DNA from: VRUE01 sp035260485
Lineage (GTDB): Bacteria; Actinomycetota; Thermoleophilia; Solirubrobacterales; 70-9
Assembly (NCBI GenBank): GCA_035260485.1
Contig: DATFVC010000070.1
Span: forward strand, 24,605-88,604
Direction of reading: 5' to 3'
Length of the DNA stretch: 64,000 nt
The translations under genes and the position numbers were made by a program. Below the pieces are notes generated by a model, which saw nothing but the letters and a program-made list of their open reading frames with translations, ran no database searches and was not told the origin of the DNA. Shown piece after piece: positions 57,687-64,000 of the stretch. The first letter of the stretch is position 1. The number at the start of each line of letters is the position of its first letter.

Positions 57687-59258
57687 TCAGGGATAGTCGA
57701 GCGTCTCTCGCTGGATGTGCCAGGCCGACTGGACCGGGTCGAGGAAATTGGGTGGCTCCTGGTAGCGAAGCCGGTCGTTGTAGTTGTAGTTCTTGATGTA
57801 GCCCGTTGGCGCCGTCGTCCCCACCGTGCCGCGGAACTTCTGCGAGATCGCCCCGTTGACGGTCAATTTGCCGAGGCTTCCGCCGCAGTTGAAGTGATCG
57901 ACGATGAAGGAGTGGTTGATCGCGAGGATCGCAGCGTCGATTTGCAGGTTGGTCAGCGAGCCGTTGCCGTTGCTGGCGGTACAAGTCTGGTTGAGGGGCA
58001 CCGGCGTCCCGGACACGGGGTGGTAGACGCGAACGAAGTTGTTGGCGATCAGCCCGAGCAGGCCGGTGCCCGAGCCGACGACGTTGCCGTCGATGATGAT
58101 GTTGTTCACCGCCGCTATCGTCAGCTGGCCCGAGTAGTTGCCGTGCACGATGGCGTTACCGCAGCCCGACGTGCTGGGGTACATCACTTCGTTCGAGGCG
58201 TAGGGCGAGTAGCTGGAGGAGGAGCAGGAGCCGTTCTTGACGTAGACGACGCCGCTCGATGGAATCGGTTTTTCGACCGCGGGTTCGTTGCCCACCTGTA
58301 CCGTCATGTTGTTGCCGTTGAGCGTGATTCGGGTCTGGCCGGTGAAGGTGTATCCCGATCCGGCGATTTTTTCCAGCTTTCCGTTGGTCGGCGGGGGGGT
58401 GAGCACCGGCGCGGTGGTGACGAGCGGCCCGACGAATTTCGGCACGTTCCCCGCACAGTTCGGGTTTCCCTGCCAACCCGGCAGAGGGGCGCTGACTTCG
58501 ATCACATCTGCAGCAGAGCGCCCAAATTCCGGCGTTCCGCAGATCAAGAGGTCGTCGTTGGTGTGCAGCGGGCCCTTGATCGCGTCGCCGCTGACGAAGT
58601 TGATCTCGATGCAGCTCTGTGACGTGCCGGGGATGACCTGGCTCTGGCGCCCTTCGCGGCGGAATTTCGCGCACTGCGTGTAGGCGCCTTCGATCATCGC
58701 CGTGGTCCAGTAGGTCACCGGGTCGAGCGTCTCGAGCTGGGTGAAGTAGAGGTAGTCGAGCAGGCTCGCCCGTTTGTAGGTGGCGACGATAGACGCCTTC
58801 GCGCCGCCCGCGTAGCCGGTCGAGCGGATGCGGAAGGAGCCGGTGTTGACGCCGCTCTGCTCGAGCATCGTTTCCGTCGGTTTGGCCGGGTCGCAGCTCG
58901 ATTTGCCGGTCGCCGGCAGTAGCTCGATCGCGTAGGTCTCCCCCGACGGTCCCGGCACCGGGCGCCGCTTCGCCGTCGAGCCCACCTGGTTGACCGCGTT
59001 CGGGCTCGGCACTTCGGTGCAACGCGACCAGTAGCCGTTGTCGTTGTTGAGGTGGAAGGAGTAGTCGGCGATCCCGGCCTGCGCCGCCGCGTGCGCGCGC
59101 TGGTGGTCGAGGTCGCGCTGGACCAGGTTGATGTCGCCGTTGGTCGCTGCCAGGGTCGCAGCGGACAGCATCGAGATCAGCGAGATTGCCCCGATCACGG
59201 CGATCATCGTGTAGCCGCCCTCCTCGCGCAGGCGCGCGCGGGCCACGATCAGACGCAT
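57687..59258 (-). CDS. Large minor-pilin-like protein (PilX position)
   Basis: The type III signal is REEGGYTMIAVIGAISLISMLSAATLAATNGDINL. It is Gly-Tyr-Thr at the cleavage site and lacks the usual Glu at +5. About 480 residues of extracellular beta-rich sequence follow, with repeated motifs (GNYSGQLTIAAVNNIIIDGNVVGSG, LQIDAAILAINHSFIVDHFNCGG) and at least ten Cys likely in disulfides. This resembles PilX/DUF-containing pilus-tip proteins of Gram-positive organisms. The ATG at 59258 overlaps the preceding gene by 10 bp. A longer reading to 60104 is an artefact of GC-rich frame openness. Confidence 0.78.
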   Translation of the reverse strand: MRLIVARARLREEGGYTMIAVIGAISLISMLSAATLAATNGDINLVQRDLDHQRAHAAAQAGIADYSFHLNNDNGYWSRCTEVPSPNAVNQVGSTAKRRPVPGPSGETYAIELLPATGKSSCDPAKPTETMLEQSGVNTGSFRIRSTGYAGGAKASIVATYKRASLLDYLYFTQLETLDPVTYWTTAMIEGAYTQCAKFRREGRQSQVIPGTSQSCIEINFVSGDAIKGPLHTNDDLLICGTPEFGRSAADVIEVSAPLPGWQGNPNCAGNVPKFVGPLVTTAPVLTPPPTNGKLEKIAGSGYTFTGQTRITLNGNNMTVQVGNEPAVEKPIPSSGVVYVKNGSCSSSSYSPYASNEVMYPSTSGCGNAIVHGNYSGQLTIAAVNNIIIDGNVVGSGTGLLGLIANNFVRVYHPVSGTPVPLNQTCTASNGNGSLTNLQIDAAILAINHSFIVDHFNCGGSLGKLTVNGAISQKFRGTVGTTAPTGYIKNYNYNDRLRYQEPPNFLDPVQSAWHIQRETLDYP

Positions 59259-59941
59259 GGCAGGTTCACCACCGCGCTGTCCTCGCTCGCCGGTTCGATC
59301 CGCAGGGTCGCCGAGTCGGTCAACGTGACCAAGGCACTCGGGTCGGCGATGGCGCCGGCCCGCGGCGCGACCGTGAAGGCGATGTCGACCTGGACCACCT
59401 TCGCCGCGTTTTCGGTGCTGAGCGGAGTCGGCAGCGGGGCCGTCGCGACCTGCCCGCCTTCGTAGGCGAAGTAGCGGAAGAACGGCACGCTCACCGGCGG
59501 TTCGCCGACTTTGGCCGTGCTGACGCCGTCGACGAGTTTCACCGGGCTCGAGGCGGCGCCGAACGTCCATTTCCCCGGTCCGCCTCCGGTGCTCGTGGCG
59601 ACGGTTTCGCTGATAGCGCTCGCCGAAAGGGTGAACGCGTATTCGCTCGGGATCGGGGTGACCGCGGAGCCGGCCTGCGACCAGAGGATCATTGAGCTTT
59701 CGGTGCTGTTGGGGCGTACCGGCGCCAGCCCCGGCGAGACGCAGGCCGAGTGGAGCCTGTCGACGATCCGCGTCATCGCCGGTCGGCCCCGCTGGTTGGC
59801 GATCACGTGCTCGGATACCCGGTGCTGGTCCCCGGTTGCGACCTGGACCATCGCCAGGATCGCGGCCAGCACGACCAGCGAGACCATCATGCCGACCAGC
59901 AGCTCGACCAGCGTGTAGCCGCGCTCGTCGCTCATGGACAT
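59249..59941 (-). CDS. Minor pilin, PilW-like
   Basis: DERGYTLVELLVGMMVSLVVLAAILAMVQVATGDQ is a canonical type III signal with Glu at +5. The 190-residue body is Ser/Thr/Ala-rich (IVDRLHSACVSPGLAPVRPNSTESSMILW) with two Cys. It overlaps its neighbours at both ends, so the minor pilins are translated as a block. Confidence 0.85.
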   Translation of the reverse strand: MSMSDERGYTLVELLVGMMVSLVVLAAILAMVQVATGDQHRVSEHVIANQRGRPAMTRIVDRLHSACVSPGLAPVRPNSTESSMILWSQAGSAVTPIPSEYAFTLSASAISETVATSTGGGPGKWTFGAASSPVKLVDGVSTAKVGEPPVSVPFFRYFAYEGGQVATAPLPTPLSTENAAKVVQVDIAFTVAPRAGAIADPSALVTLTDSATLRIEPASEDSAVVNLPCV

Positions 59942-61257
59942 GGCCCCGCTTCGGCGCCGGCGGCAGCAAGGAATACGTTGAGGGTCGTCCCGGCTTCCAT
60001 TTCTTCTGCTTTAGCGGGGACGCTGAGGCCGGCGACGCTGACGTGTTTGCTGCCGTTCGAGGCGCAGACGTTGTAGGTGCTGAACGGCAGGCCGGGGTTG
60101 GCAAGGCCGCCTGCGGAATCGGTCGTGAAGGTGCGCACCAGCGGGTTTTCCGGAGTGCATTTGGTGTCAGCCACCTTCACCTGGGCGCCTTCGACGGGAG
60201 TGCCCGGCGCCGCTTCGGTCCCGCTCCACACCGTCAAGTGCAGCGCCGGCAACTCGATCGTCACCGGCGTGCTGCCACCCGGCACGACGAGCGCGTCGAC
60301 GATCGCCGGCGGCGGGTTCGCGCCACCACTCGGGTTGGGATTGTCCCCCTCGCAGGTCCCGGCGTAGACCGAGTAGGGAGAGGTGAACGGAAACAGCGGT
60401 TCGACCGGTACTTCGACTTCGGGCGTGCCCGGCGTGCCGAACGCTTTCGCCACCGACATCCCGGTATTGAAGGCGACGACAGAGTCGGCCCGGGCGGGCG
60501 CCAGCGCACCGCCGATCCTGGTCTGAAATTTGACTGCGATCTCTCCCGGTTTGTCGTACTGCAGCGCCAGCGTGTTGGTGCTCTCTTCGACGACGCTGGT
60601 GGTCTGCGGTTTCGGCGCTGCTCCGTCTTTGTCGACCAGCGAAGCGCCGGAGAGGGTGAGCGTGTAGTTCCCGGCCGGCAGGTTGCCGAAGATTGCGCAG
60701 CCGTTGGGGCCGGTAACTCCGGAGAACGTCCCTGCTCCGGTCCCGCTCAGCCCGACTTTTTCGACGCCGCCGTTTTCCGCGTTTTCGATCTGAATCGCGA
60801 GCGAGCCGCTTTTGGCCGAGACCGACCCGTTCGGGGGCGCGACCAGGCTCTGGGCGACGACGGGGGCGCGGCTGCCGAGCGAGGGCCAGGTCACGGTCGA
60901 GCGGATCTCGACGTAATCGGCCGACGCTTCTCCTTTTTTGCAGCTGGCGGTGCCGGTTTTGTCGGTCTGGTATTCGGCCGCGGATTCGACCGTGTAGTGC
61001 GTCTTTTCGATCGTCACGACTTTCGTCTGGCGCAAGTTGGAGAGAGCGGAGATCCGCATCGTCCGCAACCGCGCCAGGTCGGCCTGCGCCAGCCCGTCGG
61101 CCTGCGCCCGGTGGCGCTCCTCAGCGGTAGCTCGCGTTCCCGCGTCGAAAGCGCTGAAGACGCCGACCGCGGTGATCACCAGCATGATCGCGCTGACCAG
61201 CACCTCGACCAGGATGCTGCCCTGCTCGCTCTCTCTCTGACTGGTCACGCGGCGCAC
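59932..61257 (-). CDS. Minor pilin, PilV-like, with Ig/carboxypeptidase-regulatory-like repeats
   Basis: The signal QGSILVEVLVSAIMLVITAVGVFSAFDAG has Glu at +5 (cleavage after Gly). The long ectodomain shows repeated TGPNGCAIFGNLPAGNYTLTLSG and TTDSAGGLANPGLPFSTYNVCASNG-type segments, like carboxypeptidase-regulatory or SpaA-like beta sandwiches. This is unusual for a PilV, which is normally about 150-200 residues. It may be a tip adhesin. Confidence 0.82.
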   Translation of the reverse strand: MRRVTSQRESEQGSILVEVLVSAIMLVITAVGVFSAFDAGTRATAEERHRAQADGLAQADLARLRTMRISALSNLRQTKVVTIEKTHYTVESAAEYQTDKTGTASCKKGEASADYVEIRSTVTWPSLGSRAPVVAQSLVAPPNGSVSAKSGSLAIQIENAENGGVEKVGLSGTGAGTFSGVTGPNGCAIFGNLPAGNYTLTLSGASLVDKDGAAPKPQTTSVVEESTNTLALQYDKPGEIAVKFQTRIGGALAPARADSVVAFNTGMSVAKAFGTPGTPEVEVPVEPLFPFTSPYSVYAGTCEGDNPNPSGGANPPPAIVDALVVPGGSTPVTIELPALHLTVWSGTEAAPGTPVEGAQVKVADTKCTPENPLVRTFTTDSAGGLANPGLPFSTYNVCASNGSKHVSVAGLSVPAKAEEMEAGTTLNVFLAAAGAEAGPCP

Positions 61258-61330
61258 CTACTCCCTATCGGCGCGCCATCCGCGCTGCTAAAGCGGAAAT
61301 GGTTGAGGTTTCTGGACGCTTGATCCATAA

Positions 61331-61359
61331 GAAAAGGGCGGACCCGAGGGCCCGCCCTT
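61331..61359 (-). terminator. Rho-independent terminator after pilA
   Basis: On the minus strand AAGGGCGG and CCGCCCTT form a strong stem with an inner GCCC/GGGT pair, followed by TTCTTAT. It lies about 45 bp past the pilA stop and would separate pilA from the minor-pilin operon. Confidence 0.85.
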
Positions 61360-61404
61360 GTCAAGATCGCTGGCCATAGCTATGGCCAACTTCACGTCAG
61401 ACGA

Positions 61405-61881
61405 CTATTTGCTCCAGTTGCCGCCTTTCGGACAGCCGCCTTTGCCATTGACTTTTTCGGTGCAGTCGAAAGTGACTTCACCTTCGGCGTTACGTGCGAT
61501 GCTGAATCCGATGCCGGTTCCCGAAACGGATTCGACTTTGAACGTTTTCGCTGCGAGACCGGAGACCTTGACTTCGTTGGCGCCTTTGCCTTCTTCTACG
61601 AGCGTCGGCTCGATTTCGTGCAATTTTTTCGACGTCGCGCCGGTGTATTCACCAGAGCTTTCGGTCGCATAGGTCTCCATCGCCGTCTCAGCGGTCCGGG
61701 CTGCGGACTTGGCCTGAGCGTCGGTGGCCTTTTCCCGCTGGTTGAAGAAGGCGGGGATGGCGATTGCGGCAAGGATGCCGAGAATGAGCATGACGACGAG
61801 AAGCTCGATCAGCGTGAAGCCGGCCTCGCTGTCGCCGTTGAGCCGGGCGCCTACTTTGGCCCGGAGGTTCTGGAGAAACAT
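61405..61881 (-). CDS. pilA: Major type IV pilin
   Basis: GDSEAGFTLIELLVVMLILGILAAIAIPAFFNQREKATDAQAK is a model type IVa pilin N-terminus, cleaved after Gly with Glu at +5. A helical spine and C-terminal domain with two Cys (FDCTEKVNGKGGCPKGG) give a D-region disulfide loop. AGGAGG precedes the ATG. It is a single-gene transcript with its own terminator and a 300-nt leader/promoter region containing a GEMM-type riboswitch. Confidence 0.96.
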   Translation of the reverse strand: MFLQNLRAKVGARLNGDSEAGFTLIELLVVMLILGILAAIAIPAFFNQREKATDAQAKSAARTAETAMETYATESSGEYTGATSKKLHEIEPTLVEEGKGANEVKVSGLAAKTFKVESVSGTGIGFSIARNAEGEVTFDCTEKVNGKGGCPKGGNWSK

Positions 61882-61948
61882 TAGGTACCTCCTATGGTCC
61901 TAATCGTTTGAGCCAGAGCCCCGTGTGAAGCCACGTGGTGTCTGTCGA

Positions 61949-62036
61949 CCCCGGTGGTAGCCCGGCCGGCTCCCGGATGGGAGCCCCGCAAGCTTTGCGC
62001 CCCCGCCTCACAGCGGGTTTGCCTTTTGCACCGAGG
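61949..62036 (-). ncRNA. GEMM-class cyclic dinucleotide riboswitch upstream of pilA
   Basis: Read on the minus strand, P1 is CCTCGGTG with CACCGGGG (one wobble). P2 is CCCGCT-GTGA-GGCGGG, ending in a GNRA tetraloop. The conserved GGCAAACC and GGGGGCGCAAAGC blocks are in place, and P3 is a perfect GGCTCCC-ATCC-GGGAGCC hairpin followed by GGCCGGGC. Order and spacing match class I c-di-GMP/cGAMP riboswitches. It ends about 67 nt before the pilA ATG. No clear terminator follows, so translational control is more likely. I cannot securely number the base that separates c-di-GMP from cGAMP binders. The rest of the 61882-62181 gap holds the presumed promoter and no gene. Confidence 0.9.
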
Positions 62037-62181
62037 CACTGGCAGATTCATCACAAGGGCTAATCGACCGTGACGAAAATCCCTAAATCCCCGAAATTTG
62101 GGCTTCCTTGGGCAAAAACTCAGGCTTTGAAGCCAACTACTGGCCAAGCCGACCAGATAATCCGTAAACCGCTACTGCCGC

Positions 62182-64000
62182 TTACCAGGTGGTGCGTGCG
62201 GTTCGTCCGGGATGACAACGGCGGGGAAAGATAACTCGCGTCCCTGCGCCTAGGACGAAGATTTCGACCCGGCGGTTCTGGCGCGACCGCCCACCACCCT
62301 CCTGGACCGGGCAACTCTCGCCGAAGCCTCGGGTCTTAACCGGCACCGGCGGGGTCGAAGACGAAACGGTCGATCCCCGATGCGTCTTCACCAATGCCCT
62401 GCGGACATTCAGCGCCCGCTCCCAAGAGAGCTTCAGGTTGAACGACCTCGACCCCACGTCGTCGGCATCGCCATCGATCTCGATGTTGGCCGGCGGTTCT
62501 TCGCTCGCCTGCCGAACGACTGCCTTGCGAATGCGCTTGACGAGCTTTTGGTGTTCCGGCTTGGCGTCTCCGAAGCGGAAGTGCGAAGCCGGCAGACGCA
62601 GCAGCCGCAGTTCGGCGGTATCCGTCCCTCCGTCCGCGCCGGTGACGCTCAGGCGCACCCGGTAGGGCGCGATTCGGGGCGGCAGGCTGCGGGAGATCTG
62701 CGCCGCCTTGCCGGGCGGCAGGCCGCCAATCGTCCAGCGCTGCGAGACAATCACGCCGTGATCGCTGGAACGTCGGCTGTCGAAACGGATTTTCCGGCTG
62801 CCCGCCAGCATGTGCACGGCGATCCGGGCGGTGGGCGGTCGATCGATCCGCAGCAGCGGTTGGCTCGCGAGCTGACCGCAGTCCAGCGAGACGACGTTGG
62901 TCGAGGCGTTCTGCGGGACCCGGAAGCGGATCCTGTCTTCTTCCCATGCCTGACGCAGGAAATGCGGCTCGAGGGGGACGAATTCGTCGCTGCCGACGAG
63001 CTTCACCTCGGGCCGGCCGGCAAGCCGGACGGAATGTTCGTTGCCGACGATGCGCAGGAATTCGGGGTGCCCCGGGAGTCCGCCGTGGACGCTTTCGATC
63101 GTGCTGTCTTCGAGCTTGACGAACCGCCGTCCTTTGTGATCCTTTTCGAAGAGCAGCTCCGGCTCTTCCTCGTCCAACCTGTAAACGCCTCGCTTGTCGA
63201 GGCTCAGGACCCTGCCGTCAGTCGTCTTCACGTATTCGGCGTCATAGCCCTGGCGGGTACCGGTTCTCAGGACTGAGACGGGGACGCCTCCGACCCGCAG
63301 GGTGTGCCCTTCGGGCCGCGGCCCGAAGCCGGGGACTTCCAGGTCCTCGTTGGGGATACTCAGCCGGAGTTCGACTTCCTGCCCCGGGGACGCGGTTTCG
63401 GGGACGAGGGTGAGCCCCGAGCCGAAGTTCGGGCGCACGGCCGGGCCGGGGCTTTCCAGCCGCGTGTCGAGCCCCGCAGCGGCCGGAGACCCGGAGCTTG
63501 CCCCCCCTGCGGTAGCCGATTCTTCCCGCCCTTGGGATCGTTCCTCGGCAGGGTTGAGGCTGACGCTTTCGCCAGCGGGCGTCTCCACGTCCGGCGTGAG
63601 CGCGTAGGCCATTTCGAGCGCTGCACGTCCGGCGTCGTTGACGTCTTGCAGGGGGCCGATCGACATCGCCACGACTTCGTCCTTCGGCACCCACAACAGC
63701 CTGCCGCTGTTCTTCCTGACCTTCCGCCCGCACCCTTCGGTGGCCACGTTCGCGAAGTAGATCCGATCGCTGCCTTCGGCCACGTAGAGGCCCTGGATCG
63801 ATTCGTCGGGGCCGTCGGTGCTGCGGATGATCGCCACCGGCTGCACCTGGGGGTCGGCCAGATTTCGCGCCATCAGGGTCAGCGTGCCGAACAGCGGAAC
63901 CGAGAGGAACACGGCGAGGCCGAACCACATGAATCCCGACTTCGAGAGACCGGCAACCCGCCACAGCCCGAAGCCCAGGGCCCCCGCCGCCCCCACCCAC
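62182..64000 (-). CDS. Membrane protein with C-terminal OmpA-like domain (5' end probably outside window)
   Basis: The visible N-terminal part has hydrophobic segments (GALGFGLWRVAGL and SGFMWFGLAVFLSVPLFGTLTLMA), then a 400-residue extracytoplasmic region with low-complexity Ser/Gly stretches and an Ig-like segment near 390-470 (PPTARIAVHMLAGSRKIRFDSRRSSDHG). The last 130 residues match OmpA-like peptidoglycan-binding folds (IEIDGDADDVGSRSFNLKLSWERALNVRRALV and RQNRRVEIFVLG). Position upstream of pilA suggests a wall-anchoring role for the pilus machine, but this is inference. The frame stays open to the window edge. Confidence 0.7.
   Translation of the reverse strand, partial: WVGAAGALGFGLWRVAGLSKSGFMWFGLAVFLSVPLFGTLTLMARNLADPQVQPVAIIRSTDGPDESIQGLYVAEGSDRIYFANVATEGCGRKVRKNSGRLLWVPKDEVVAMSIGPLQDVNDAGRAALEMAYALTPDVETPAGESVSLNPAEERSQGREESATAGGASSGSPAAAGLDTRLESPGPAVRPNFGSGLTLVPETASPGQEVELRLSIPNEDLEVPGFGPRPEGHTLRVGGVPVSVLRTGTRQGYDAEYVKTTDGRVLSLDKRGVYRLDEEEPELLFEKDHKGRRFVKLEDSTIESVHGGLPGHPEFLRIVGNEHSVRLAGRPEVKLVGSDEFVPLEPHFLRQAWEEDRIRFRVPQNASTNVVSLDCGQLASQPLLRIDRPPTARIAVHMLAGSRKIRFDSRRSSDHGVIVSQRWTIGGLPPGKAAQISRSLPPRIAPYRVRLSVTGADGGTDTAELRLLRLPASHFRFGDAKPEHQKLVKRIRKAVVRQASEEPPANIEIDGDADDVGSRSFNLKLSWERALNVRRALVKTHRGSTVSSSTPPVPVKTRGFGESCPVQEGGGRSRQNRRVEIFVLGAGTRVIFPRRCHPGRTARTTW

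Noticed and set aside
57687..60104. An 805-codon reading of the large minor pilin gene
   Set aside because: The first 280 codons are low-complexity and overlap the PilW- and PilV-like genes. The prepilin signal right after ATG 59258 fixes the true start.
1..64000. Prophage, insertion sequence, integron or defence island
   Set aside because: No transposase, integrase, phage structural, restriction or CRISPR-associated gene was recognised. VapBC is the only toxin-antitoxin module seen.

Overview
The window is high-GC DNA (roughly two thirds G+C by eye) whose gene content points to an actinobacterium of the Thermoleophilia/Solirubrobacterales type. The indicators are an actinobacterial acyl-CoA metabolism set (etfBA, ETF-quinone oxidoreductase, split methylmalonyl-CoA mutase, MeaB), a mycobacterium-like DipZ, a pair of adjacent Get3/ArsA ATPases, and a PilM-PilN-PilO type IV pilus locus. 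The lineage is an inference from gene content, not from a marker alignment. No tRNA, rRNA, CRISPR array, insertion sequence or prophage was recognised.

Region by region. 0-9.6 kb: envelope polysaccharide genes (asparagine synthetase-like, sugar transferase, DUF354 glycosyltransferase), glyA, a secreted lysyl-oxidase-like protein, and the translation-factor run rpmE-DUF1385-prfA-prmC-tsaC. 9.6-18.3 kb: a membrane diguanylate cyclase, a TetR/hydrolase divergent pair, then an envelope glycan operon (DegT aminotransferase, a three-part epimerase/glycosyltransferase/membrane-anchor fusion, polysaccharide deacetylase). 18.4-32.1 kb: acyl-CoA oxidation and electron transfer (etfB, etfA, ETF-QO, mutase subunits, thiolase, thioesterase, aldehyde and acyl-CoA dehydrogenases) with TetR-like and HxlR-like operator sites. 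32.2-39.2 kb: DipZ, MeaB, an acyltransferase, an ABC exporter pair flanked by diverged direct repeats, and a VapBC module. 39.2-43.6 kb: a GT4/GH57/methyltransferase operon resembling the mycobacterial methylglucose lipopolysaccharide locus. 43.6-50.9 kb: a ParA-FtsZ-gamma-glutamyltransferase-adenylate cyclase operon divergent from two overlapping Get3-like ATPases. 53-64 kb: a type IV pilus locus with minor pilins, prepilin peptidase and major pilin, ending at an OmpA-like membrane protein cut by the window edge.

Two themes cross the window. First, cyclic-nucleotide signalling: a GGDEF diguanylate cyclase, a class III adenylate cyclase, and a convincing GEMM-type cyclic dinucleotide riboswitch in the leader of pilA, which would tie pilin expression to second-messenger level. 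Second, palindromic repeats. At least seven intergenic hairpins share stem or loop motifs, two long nested palindromes (about 8.2 and 30.8 kb) share 15-20 nt core blocks in opposite orientation, and palindromic segments also lie in frame inside prmC and parA. A separate imperfect inverted repeat fills the etfB-etfA gap and could mask the etfA ribosome binding site.

Most functional calls rest on motifs read by eye. Start codons were chosen from ribosome binding sites, overlaps and family length.
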